The notes below the pieces were generated by a model. It saw only the letters and a program-made list of their open reading frames with translations. It was not told the origin of the DNA and made no database searches. From the NCBI GenBank assembly GCA_003521625.1, contig DPHV01000033.1:1-25125 (forward strand): a stretch of DNA of 25,125 nucleotides, given 5' to 3'. A program made the translations under genes and the position numbers. This stretch comes from Ruminococcus sp. GTDB taxonomy: Bacteria; Bacillota; Clostridia; Oscillospirales; Acutalibacteraceae. Position 1 is the stretch's first letter, and the number at the start of each line of letters is the position of its first letter. Positions 8,752 to 15,959 of the stretch are shown here, in pieces.

Positions 8752-9204
8752 ATGAAATCAATATGCGGTGCCGACTGCAATAATTGCGGTTACGGAAAGA
8801 ATAATAAATGTAAAGGCTGTACGGAGTCGAAAGGCTGTCCGTTCGGTAAACAATGCTTTGTTTATAAATATATTAAGAACGGCGGAACGGAAAATTTTGG
8901 TTTATTCAAAAAACAGCTTATTGACGAGTTTAATTCCCTAAATGTTGCAGGTATGCCCAAAATTGATGACCTCTTTCCGATAAACGGTGCATACGTAAAT
9001 TTAGCGTATCCTATGCCGAACGGAAAAACCGTTAAACTGCTTGATGATAATGATATTTATTTAGGTAATCAACTTGAATGTGAATTTAGCGACGGCGAAT
9101 TAATAAAATGCTACGGCTTGGTTGCAGGATTTGATTTTATTCTGGTAAGCGAATACGGTGAAAATTGTTCCTCGCCTGAAATCGTTGTCTATAAAAAAAG
9201 ATAA
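8752..9204 (+). CDS. Small Cys-rich protein, DUF3795-like
   Basis: The 150-residue product starts at ATG 8752, with AGCAGG a few bases upstream and 19 bases after the rimO stop. A longer GTG start at 8707 would run into rimO and is not preferred. The N-terminal 45 residues contain eight Cys in pairs (CGADCNNCGYG, CKGCTESKGCPFGKQC), the pattern of DUF3795-type putative metal- or zinc-binding proteins. The remainder (about 50-150) is a soluble mixed alpha/beta domain that I do not recognise. No signal peptide or membrane segment is visible. It probably shares the recA-rimO transcript but has no obvious functional link to it. Confidence 0.8.
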   Translation: MKSICGADCNNCGYGKNNKCKGCTESKGCPFGKQCFVYKYIKNGGTENFGLFKKQLIDEFNSLNVAGMPKIDDLFPINGAYVNLAYPMPNGKTVKLLDDNDIYLGNQLECEFSDGELIKCYGLVAGFDFILVSEYGENCSSPEIVVYKKR

Positions 9205-9260
9205 AATTGATTTTCTGCAATATATAAATCAAATTAATATATAACAATTGAGGTAACAAA

Positions 9261-9851
9261 ATGAATTTACCCAATAAACTGACAGTAGGACGAATAATTC
9301 TCGTTCCGTTTTTCGTTGCGGCAATGCTGATTGATTTTCCGCTTCATCACCTTGTCGCACTGATAATATTTGTAATTGCCTCGCTGACCGATATGCTCGA
9401 CGGCAAAATTGCAAGAAAAAATAACCTTGTAACAGATTTCGGAAAGTTTGCAGATCCGCTTGCCGACAAAATCCTTGTGCTGGCGGCGTTGCTTTGCTTT
9501 GTTCAGAACGGTTACTGCGACTGTGTAGCTGTAATAATTGTTCTGTTCAGGGAGTTTTCCGTAACATCAATACGGCTTGTTTCCGCCTCAAAGGGCAAGG
9601 TTGTTGCGGCAAACATTTTCGGCAAAATTAAAACCGTTTCACAGATGATTGCAATAATTGCAATTCTTTTGATGCAGCTTGTACTTGACTTGCCGTCAGT
9701 CGGCTTTGCGTTTCCGTCGGGACTTTCCGATACACTTGGCGTTGTTTTCTTTGCAGTCGGAGAGGCTTTAATCTGGATTTCAACAATTTTTGCCGCAATT
9801 TCGGGCATTATCTATATTATAGAAAACAAGCGTTTTATATCTGAAATGTAA
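9261..9851 (+). CDS. pgsA: CDP-diacylglycerol-glycerol-3-phosphate 3-phosphatidyltransferase
   Basis: PgsA makes phosphatidylglycerolphosphate, the committed step to phosphatidylglycerol and cardiolipin. The 196-residue membrane protein has the complete CDP-alcohol phosphotransferase signature D44-x2-D47-G48-x2-A51-R52-x8-G61-x3-D65-x3-D69. It is preceded by NLPNKLTVGRI, the usual PgsA start, and contains several membrane helices. TTGAGG (9249-9254) is the ribosome binding site. The 56-base gap upstream contains an inverted repeat (9207-9213 with 9226-9232) that lacks a T run, and no clear promoter. Confidence 0.95.
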   Translation: MNLPNKLTVGRIILVPFFVAAMLIDFPLHHLVALIIFVIASLTDMLDGKIARKNNLVTDFGKFADPLADKILVLAALLCFVQNGYCDCVAVIIVLFREFSVTSIRLVSASKGKVVAANIFGKIKTVSQMIAIIAILLMQLVLDLPSVGFAFPSGLSDTLGVVFFAVGEALIWISTIFAAISGIIYIIENKRFISEM

Positions 9852-9946
9852 AAGTCGAGCAGACAGCTTGATATTAATAAACCTTATTTGCCCGAACGTT
9901 TCGGAGCAATATCCTATAAAGTAAAAAACCGTTCGGAAGTGATAAT

Positions 9947-10594
9947 TTGTTCAGAACACTTAAATCCGACCTTAACGCCGTTCTTGAGCGTGACCCTGCC
10001 GCAAGGAACAGGGCAGAGGTGTTCTTCCTCTATTCGGGCTTCAAGGCGGTACGGTCGCACAGAAAAGCCAACTGGTTTTATAAACACAATTTAAAATTTA
10101 TTGCTCGCTGGATTTCACAGCGAAGCCGTCACAAGACGGGAATAGAAATACACCCCGGCGCAACAATCGGCAAAGGTCTTTTTATCGACCACGGAATGGG
10201 CGTTGTAATCGGCGAAACTACGGTTATCGGCGACAACTGCACTATCTATCAGAACGTAACTCTCGGCGGTACGGGCAAGGATACGGGCAAGCGTCACCCG
10301 ACTCTCGGCAACAACGTGCTTGTCGGTTCGGGAGCAAAGGTACTCGGACCGTTTACGGTGGGCGATAACGCACGAATTGCCGCAGGCGCAGTTGTTCTTA
10401 GCGAAGTTCCTGCAAATGCAACCGCTGTCGGCGTTCCTGCAAGGGTGGTTAAAGTTAACGGAATCAGGAGCGAAACGCTCGACCAGATTCACGTTTCCGA
10501 CCCCGTTGCGCTTGCACTTTGCAATCTTGAACACAAAATAAATCAGCTCAATGAGCAGATAGAAGAATTAAAAAAAGTCAACAGCAAGGAGTAA
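9947..10594 (+). CDS. cysE: Serine O-acetyltransferase
   Basis: CysE acetylates serine with acetyl-CoA to give O-acetylserine, the precursor of cysteine. The start is TTG 9947, supported by GGAAG (9935-9939); no in-frame ATG precedes conserved sequence. The 215-residue protein has a short helical N-terminus and left-handed beta-helix hexapeptide repeats (about 65-165). Conserved residues include HPGA (69-72), DHG (81-83), GET and GGTGKDTGKRHPT. The C-terminal helix (about 190-215) is Glu/Lys-rich. The gene ends 5 bases before cysS, linking cysteine synthesis to its charging, as in the Bacillus gltX-cysE-cysS cluster. Confidence 0.95.
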   Translation: MFRTLKSDLNAVLERDPAARNRAEVFFLYSGFKAVRSHRKANWFYKHNLKFIARWISQRSRHKTGIEIHPGATIGKGLFIDHGMGVVIGETTVIGDNCTIYQNVTLGGTGKDTGKRHPTLGNNVLVGSGAKVLGPFTVGDNARIAAGAVVLSEVPANATAVGVPARVVKVNGIRSETLDQIHVSDPVALALCNLEHKINQLNEQIEELKKVNSKE

Positions 10595-10599
10595 TCAAT

Positions 10600-12003
10600 A
10601 TGATTTTATATAACTCTCTCGGACAGACAAAACAGGAATTTGTTCCTCATACCCCCGACAAGGTCAATATGTACACCTGCGGACCTACCGTTTACCACTA
10701 TGCGCACATCGGCAACCTCCGCACCTATATTATGGAGGACGTACTTGAAAAGTACCTGCGTTTTTCAGGATATGACGTTAATCGTGTAATGAACATCACA
10801 GACGTAGGTCACCTTTCGAGCGACGCAGATACGGGCGAGGACAAAATGCTTGCAGGCGCAAAGCGTGAGCATAAGACGGTGCTCGAAATTGCAAAGTTCT
10901 ACACAGACGCATTTTTTGCTGACTGCGAAAAGCTCAACATAAAACGTCCTGACGTTGTAGAACCTGCAACAAACTGTATTGACAGCTTTATAAATATGAT
11001 TTCTGTTCTGCTTGAGAAGGGTTACGCCTATATCGCAGGCGGAAACGTCTATTTTGATACTTCAAAGCTTGATTCCTACTACGTTTTCGGAAATATGAAC
11101 GAAGAAGATTTAGCAGTCGGAGTTCGTGACAGTGTTGAGGAGGACGAAAACAAGCGCAACAAGGCTGACTTCGTTCTTTGGTTTACAAAGTCAAAGTTTG
11201 ATTCGCAGGAGCTTAAATGGGAAAGTCCTTGGGGACTCGGCTATCCCGGCTGGCATATTGAGTGCTCGTGCATAAGCTATAAGCACAACGGCGAGTATCT
11301 CGACATTCACTGCGGCGGAATCGACAACGCATTCCCTCACCACACAAATGAAATTGCACAGAGCGAAGCGTTCCTCGGTCATAAGTGGTGCAAATACTGG
11401 TTCCACGTACTCCACCTCAATGACGCAAGAGGCAAGATGAGTAAGTCAAAGGGCGATTTCCTCACTGTTTCACTGCTTGAAAGCAAGGGCTACAATCCGC
11501 TTGTCTACAGAATGTTCTGTCTGCAAAGCCACTACCGCAAGCCGCTTACGTTCTCGTATGACAGCCTTGACAATACCGCAAAGGCTTACGACAAGCTTGT
11601 CAAGAGAATATCGTCACTCGATGTAAATGGCGAGGTTGACAATGCAAAGGCAGAGGAGCTAATTGCTTCTTTCAAAGAGGCTCTTGACAATGATTTGAAC
11701 ACATCTTTGGGTCTTACCTGCGTTTACGACGCTTTAAAGGCTGACGCAAACGACGCTACAAAGCTTTATGTAATCTCGGAGTTCGACAAGGTGCTTTCGC
11801 TTGGACTTATCGGCGCAGAAAGTGAAGAAAAAGCCGAGAGCAACAGCGATGCAAACGCAGAGATTGAGGCTTTGATTGAACAGAGAACAAAGGCTCGTGC
11901 CGAAAAGGACTGGGCAACAGCCGATGCAATCAGAGATAAGCTCAAAGAAATGAAGGTTGTCGTTGAGGATACAAAAGACGGCATAAAATGGCATTTTGAA
12001 TAA
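10600..12003 (+). CDS. cysS: Cysteinyl-tRNA synthetase
   Basis: A class I aminoacyl-tRNA synthetase that charges tRNA-Cys. The 467-residue protein starts at ATG 10600 behind AAGGAG (10586-10591). It has the zinc ligand Cys27 in TCGPTVY, the HIGN form of the HIGH motif (36-39), WHIECS with Cys222, the HH pair at 247-248 and the KMSKS loop (279-283). The C-terminal anticodon-binding region ends with DGIKWHFE. Length and motifs are complete. It is the last gene before the cobalamin riboswitch. Confidence 0.98.
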   Translation: MILYNSLGQTKQEFVPHTPDKVNMYTCGPTVYHYAHIGNLRTYIMEDVLEKYLRFSGYDVNRVMNITDVGHLSSDADTGEDKMLAGAKREHKTVLEIAKFYTDAFFADCEKLNIKRPDVVEPATNCIDSFINMISVLLEKGYAYIAGGNVYFDTSKLDSYYVFGNMNEEDLAVGVRDSVEEDENKRNKADFVLWFTKSKFDSQELKWESPWGLGYPGWHIECSCISYKHNGEYLDIHCGGIDNAFPHHTNEIAQSEAFLGHKWCKYWFHVLHLNDARGKMSKSKGDFLTVSLLESKGYNPLVYRMFCLQSHYRKPLTFSYDSLDNTAKAYDKLVKRISSLDVNGEVDNAKAEELIASFKEALDNDLNTSLGLTCVYDALKADANDATKLYVISEFDKVLSLGLIGAESEEKAESNSDANAEIEALIEQRTKARAEKDWATADAIRDKLKEMKVVVEDTKDGIKWHFE

Positions 12004-12017
12004 TTTAAAATAACTGT

Positions 12018-12042
12018 AGGGGCGAACCTGTGTGGTCGCCCT
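12018..12042 (+). repeat. Short GC-rich hairpin after cysS
   Basis: GGGCGA (12020-12025) pairs with TCGCCC (12036-12041) around a 10-base loop. An alternative pairing joins CCTGT (12027-12031) to ACAGG (12045-12049). There is no T run, so it is not a normal terminator. The motif resembles dispersed intergenic hairpins of gut Clostridia from memory, but only one copy is in this window. Confidence 0.35.
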
Positions 12043-12046
12043 CGAC

Positions 12047-12165
12047 AGGGTATGGTTCCGATGTTTAATCGGATAATTGAGAATTCGGTGAGAATCCGAA
12101 ACAACAGTCATTACTGTGTTTGATATTGATACTAATATCATAAGTCAGATCGCACCCCATACTCT
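12047..12165 (+). promoter_or_regulatory. Cobalamin (B12) riboswitch aptamer
   Basis: The closing helix P1 pairs AGGGTATGG (12047-12055) with CCATACTCT (12157-12165), 9 pairs including one G-T. Inside it are TCCGAT/ATCGGA (12057-12062 with 12068-12073), TTCGG/CCGAA (12084-12088 with 12096-12100), ACAGT/ACTGT (12104-12108 with 12113-12117) and TGATATT/AATATCA (12121-12127 with 12134-12140). The core reads GAATTCGGTGAGAATCCG, matching the conserved GGTG-AATCC element, and AAGTCAGATCGCACC (12142-12156) matches a degenerate B12 box. The small size suggests the compact class II or AdoCbl-variant form. The downstream genes encode an ECF importer, which fits B12 control. Confidence 0.88.
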
Positions 12166-12168
12166 TGG

Positions 12169-12279
12169 TTTTGCAATCTCGGACAAAGGAGAAAAGCAGC
12201 CGACTTTAATCTTGCATTTGTGTTTAACACTTTGCCGGATCATTTTGGTGTGCTTTCCTTTAGAGGAAGGCACTTTTTT
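12169..12279 (+). terminator. Riboswitch expression platform: terminator with alternative antiterminator
   Basis: The terminator stem pairs GTGCTTTCC (12250-12258) with GGAAGGCAC (12265-12273) around TTTAGA, followed by six T (12274-12279). An alternative pairing is possible: AAAGG (12185-12189) plus AAAGCA (12193-12198) with TGCTTT (12251-12256) and CCTTT (12257-12261), 11 pairs with a 3-base bulge. It would block the terminator's 5' arm. A small hairpin (12169-12173 with 12184-12188) could in turn hide part of the antiterminator. This predicts transcription stop when B12 is bound. Confidence 0.8.
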
Positions 12280-12313
12280 GTGTCTTTCAATAGATATAGG
12301 AAAGGTGATTATA

Positions 12314-14167
12314 ATGAAAGAAAGAATCAAAAAACTAACCTCACTTTTGCTTGCGGCAGTTATGGTGTCAGCACTCTTTACAGTGTCGCTAACCGTTAAC
12401 GCCGCCGATACCGACAAGGTGAGAGTAACTGTAAAAAATGAAGTGTATTCAACCGCAGACGGAGCAGTCTGGGACGGAACTCTGCTTGACGAGTGGATAA
12501 GCATTGACGACTCGTCAACAATGATGAGCGTGCTCGTTTCCGCACTTGAGGGCAAGGGTTACACACAGACAGGCGCAGATAGTAACTACGTTACCGGAAT
12601 CAACGGACTCAACGCAGGCGACGCAGGCTATATGAGCGGCTGGATGGGCACAATTAACGATTGGTTTGCTGACGAGGGCTACGATGCTTTCAGCGTTGCA
12701 AACGGCACTCTTGAAAGCGGTGACGAATTGTGCTTTGTTTACTCAAATGCGTGTGGTGCAGATGTAGGAAGCCTTTGGGACAGTAACGATACCTCACTTG
12801 CATCTCTTTCACTTGACAGCGGTACTCTTTCGCCAGAATTTTCTTCTTCAGCAAAAGAGTACACTCTCACTCTTGAAGGTGAAACAGGCGTGGTTGTAAC
12901 TCCGACAGCAGTTAACAAAAACTATCAGGTGAGAACATACAAAAACGAGTACACACCCGATATTAAAGGCTCGGAATACAAGCGTTCATCATCAATTGAC
13001 GTTAAGGACGGCGACACAATTTATGTTGCAGTCGGAGACCCTGCGTGGCGTTCAATGAATGTAAGCGAAGTTGCAAACGTTTACACTATTAACGTAAAGG
13101 TCAACGACAAGGTTACCCAAAAGCTTGAAAGTACGGCTGATTACTTACTTTCGCTCGGCGTTCCCACAGCAGGCAATGAGTGGCGTGTGCTTGGACTTGC
13201 AAGAGCAGGAAAAATCACAAGCGAGCTTTCAGACGGTTATTATTCAAGTCTTGAAAGCTATGTTAAGAACATCGGCAGTGCAAAGCTTGATTCGAGAAAG
13301 TCAACCGAAAATTCGAGGGTAATTCTTTCACTTTCCGCAATCGGCAAGGATGCAACAGACGTTGCAGGCTACAACCTCCTTGAGCCGCTTGCAGACTTCG
13401 ATTTTGTAACATGGCAGGGACTTAACGGACCTGTATTTGCGCTGATTGCATTTGATACATATAGTTACGAAATTCCGACAGCAAGTGAAGGAGTAACACA
13501 GACTACACGTGAAAGTCTTATTAATTACATTCTTGAAAGTCAGCTTGAAAACGGCGGCTGGACGTTCTTCGGAAGTACGGCTGACCCCGATATGACGGGT
13601 ATGACTATTCAGGCACTCGCTCCGTATTACAACAAAAATGCTGACGTAAAAAATGCTGTTGACAAGGCTCTTGACGTTCTGTCATCATCACAGCAGGACA
13701 ACGGCGGTTTTGCTTCATGGGGTACGGTGAACGTTGAAAGCTGTGCTCAGGTGCTTACTGCACTTGCAAGCCTTGGAATTGATGCCGACACGGACGAACG
13801 CTTTATCAAAAACGGCAACACGCTTGTTGACGCAATTATGGAATTTTCGGTAGAAAACGGCTTTGCGCACGTTAAGGACAGCGTATATAATCAGATGGCA
13901 ACCGAGCAGGCATATTATGCGCTTGTGTCCTACAACAGAGTAAAGAACGGCAAGACCTCTCTCTACGATATGTCGGACGTTAAAAATCTTATGTATGATG
14001 TAAACGGTGACGGCGTTCTGAACATTGTTGATTGTACGCTCATTCAGAAGTATGCCGCAAGTTTAGCAGAGCTAACAGACGAACAGCTTAAAAAAGCTGA
14101 CTGCAATAAGGACGGCTCAGTAAATGTTATTGACGCAACAACCTTACAGAAAATAATTGTTAAATAA
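12314..14167 (+). CDS. Secreted dockerin protein with intrinsic-factor-like (DUF4430 and alpha/alpha-barrel) domains
   Basis: ATG 12314 follows AGGAAAGGTG and lies just beyond the riboswitch terminator; the upstream reading-frame extension runs through the riboswitch and is not coding. The 617-residue product has a signal peptide (1-31, cleavage near VNA/AD), a DUF4430 domain (about 50-155, with SGWMGTINDWF at 108-118), a cadherin-like beta-sandwich (about 161-262), and a helical region (about 268-550) with NGGWTFFG and DNGGFASWG repeats as in alpha/alpha-barrel cyclase-like folds. A two-repeat type I dockerin (561-617) has calcium ligands D562/N564/D566/D573 and D596/N598/D600/D607. DUF4430 resembles the C-terminal domain of transcobalamin and intrinsic factor, whose other half is an alpha/alpha barrel. 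With the B12 riboswitch, I infer an extracellular cobalamin binder. An alternative is binding of another corrinoid or a polyprenyl-like ligand. Confidence 0.88.
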   Translation: MKERIKKLTSLLLAAVMVSALFTVSLTVNAADTDKVRVTVKNEVYSTADGAVWDGTLLDEWISIDDSSTMMSVLVSALEGKGYTQTGADSNYVTGINGLNAGDAGYMSGWMGTINDWFADEGYDAFSVANGTLESGDELCFVYSNACGADVGSLWDSNDTSLASLSLDSGTLSPEFSSSAKEYTLTLEGETGVVVTPTAVNKNYQVRTYKNEYTPDIKGSEYKRSSSIDVKDGDTIYVAVGDPAWRSMNVSEVANVYTINVKVNDKVTQKLESTADYLLSLGVPTAGNEWRVLGLARAGKITSELSDGYYSSLESYVKNIGSAKLDSRKSTENSRVILSLSAIGKDATDVAGYNLLEPLADFDFVTWQGLNGPVFALIAFDTYSYEIPTASEGVTQTTRESLINYILESQLENGGWTFFGSTADPDMTGMTIQALAPYYNKNADVKNAVDKALDVLSSSQQDNGGFASWGTVNVESCAQVLTALASLGIDADTDERFIKNGNTLVDAIMEFSVENGFAHVKDSVYNQMATEQAYYALVSYNRVKNGKTSLYDMSDVKNLMYDVNGDGVLNIVDCTLIQKYAASLAELTDEQLKKADCNKDGSVNVIDATTLQKIIVK

Positions 14168-14184
14168 TTTATTCAGGACTTCTT

Positions 14185-15066
14185 ATGATTGAATTCTTTA
14201 AAAAACACAAATACAAAATTATAGCCGCAGTATGCGCTCTGGCGGTTTTAACAGGTGCATTTTTAGCCGGCGGTAGCCTTGGTGACAACGCCCCTGCTGT
14301 TGTCAAATCATCAACTGCCGATGTTGCGGTAAAGGCTGAAAAAGCAACTGCTTTACAGAGTATAGATGAAACTACTGCACCGACTGAAAGTCCGACAAAA
14401 TCAACCGGGAAAAATAAGTCGGAGCAAAAAGCATCTGCTCCGACAAGTACCTCACAAACAAAAAGCGAGCAGTCGGCTGTGTCAAATCAGACAAGCAAAT
14501 CATCAAGTTCTTCTTCAAGTACATCTTCAAAATCGAGTTCTAAAAGTTCACAGTTATCGACAAACACAAAGCAGGATAAGTACAAAACCGACCCAATCCC
14601 CGAGGGCAAGCCTGAGCCTGTTGAACCTCAGGAGCAGGAAATTACCGACAACACGCTCAAATGCACTTTCTCAATTTCCTGCGCTACCGTGCTTGACAAT
14701 ATGAATATACTTGACAAGTCCAAAAAGGAGATTATCCCCGATGACGGATGGATTTTAAAGCCCGTTACCGTCACCTTTAACGAGGGCGAGTCGGTTTTTG
14801 ACGTGTTAAAACAGGTGTGTAGGGACAATAAATTTCAGCTTGAATTTTCCTTTACGCCGATTTACAATTCAGCTTACATTGAGGGAATTAACAACCTATA
14901 CGAATTTGACTGCGGCAGTCTTTCAGGTTGGATGTATGAGGTGAACGATTGGTTTCCAAATTACGGCTGTTCAAGATATGAGGTCAAAAATGGTGACGTT
15001 ATCGAGTGGCAGTACACCTGCGACCTCGGTGGCGATATAGGCGGATATTATTCAGTAGGTGAGTAA
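14185..15066 (+). CDS. Membrane-anchored DUF4430 protein with Ser/Thr/Lys stalk
   Basis: The 293-residue protein starts 17 bases after the dockerin gene with a weak AGGA site. Its N-terminus is basic (KKHKYK) followed by a hydrophobic segment (11-30) that could be a signal anchor; no lipobox Cys is present. Residues about 42-150 form a low-complexity stalk rich in Ser, Thr, Lys and Gln, including a long Ser run near 104-122, then Pro/Glu. The C-terminal DUF4430 domain (about 158-286) carries SGWMYEVNDWF (247-257), closely matching the SGWMGTINDWF of the preceding protein. I infer a stalked surface receptor that passes cobalamin to the ECF importer encoded next. Confidence 0.85.
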   Translation: MIEFFKKHKYKIIAAVCALAVLTGAFLAGGSLGDNAPAVVKSSTADVAVKAEKATALQSIDETTAPTESPTKSTGKNKSEQKASAPTSTSQTKSEQSAVSNQTSKSSSSSSSTSSKSSSKSSQLSTNTKQDKYKTDPIPEGKPEPVEPQEQEITDNTLKCTFSISCATVLDNMNILDKSKKEIIPDDGWILKPVTVTFNEGESVFDVLKQVCRDNKFQLEFSFTPIYNSAYIEGINNLYEFDCGSLSGWMYEVNDWFPNYGCSRYEVKNGDVIEWQYTCDLGGDIGGYYSVGE

Positions 15067-15068
15067 AA

Positions 15069-15959
15069 ATGACGGACGCATTTTCAAAACTGCACCCGAC
15101 TGTAAATTTCATATTCTTTGCGTTTGTGATTGCACTGTCAATGTTTGTTATGAACCCAGTCTGTCTTGTATTGTCGCTCGTCTGCGCCTTTGTGAATGCG
15201 GTGTATTTAAACGGCATAAAAACGGTTAAGCTCTGCCTTAAATTCATTCTGCCGATGGTGCTGTTGGTAATCATAATTAACCCTGTTTTCAATCATCAGG
15301 GCGTTACAATTCTTACGTATTTTCCGTGGGAAAATCCGCTTACATTGGAGTCAATCGTCTACGGAACAGCGTCGGCGGCTCTGCTTTCCTCGGTGGTATT
15401 GTGGTTTTCTGTGTTCAACAGCGTTATAACCTCCGACAAGCTCATCTACCTTTTTGGCAGAATTATACCGTCGTTAAGCCTTGTGATTTCAATGGCACTG
15501 CGCTTTGTGCCGAAATTTACTACACAGTTTAAAAACGTAAGAAACGCACAGAGGTGCATTGGCAGAGATATTTCCGACGGCTCGGTGATAAAGCGAATAA
15601 AAAACGGAATACGAATCATCTCAATTATGCTTTCGTGGTCAATGGAAAATGCGATTGAAACTGCCGATTCAATGAAAAGCCGAGGCTTCGGACTGAAGGG
15701 CAGGACGGCTTATTCAATCTATAAATTTGACAGGCGAGATTTGATTGTGCTTGTTATAGTTGCTGTTCTCGGCATTTCGGTCAGCATTTCAGCGATAACA
15801 GGCGTGATTGATTTTAACTATTATCCGTCGATAAAGGGTAATATAACAGATGTTTTATCGCTTTTAACATTTTTCCTATACGGAATATTAATGCTTATTC
15901 CGACAATTTTAAATGCAGGAGAGGGGATTAAATGGAAGCGTTTAAGGTCAGCAATCTGA
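15069..15959 (+). CDS. ECF transporter transmembrane subunit EcfT
   Basis: EcfT couples ATPase motion to the substrate-binding S component in energy-coupling-factor importers. The 296-residue protein has hydrophobic segments near 12-45, 57-72, 98-118, 132-146, 225-248 and 262-282. Two cytoplasmic coupling helices are visible, one around NVRNAQRCIG (157-166) and one with the family motif SMKSRGFG (201-208). Its start is 2 bases after the upstream stop, and its last 28 bases overlap the ATPase gene. The position identifies it as a dedicated EcfT for this operon rather than a shared module. Confidence 0.92.
   Translation: MTDAFSKLHPTVNFIFFAFVIALSMFVMNPVCLVLSLVCAFVNAVYLNGIKTVKLCLKFILPMVLLVIIINPVFNHQGVTILTYFPWENPLTLESIVYGTASAALLSSVVLWFSVFNSVITSDKLIYLFGRIIPSLSLVISMALRFVPKFTTQFKNVRNAQRCIGRDISDGSVIKRIKNGIRIISIMLSWSMENAIETADSMKSRGFGLKGRTAYSIYKFDRRDLIVLVIVAVLGISVSISAITGVIDFNYYPSIKGNITDVLSLLTFFLYGILMLIPTILNAGEGIKWKRLRSAI

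Noticed and set aside
9852..9946. T-box leader for cysE-cysS
   Set aside because: The space is under 100 bases, and neither the conserved T-box sequence nor a terminator is present.
12116..12313. In-frame upstream extension of the dockerin protein gene
   Set aside because: It runs through the riboswitch aptamer and terminator, lacks a ribosome binding site at its start, and would place 66 residues before a clear signal peptide.
14503..14560. Ser-codon-rich stretch as a possible tandem DNA repeat
   Set aside because: It is a low-complexity Ser/Lys protein stalk using mixed codons, without a fixed DNA period.
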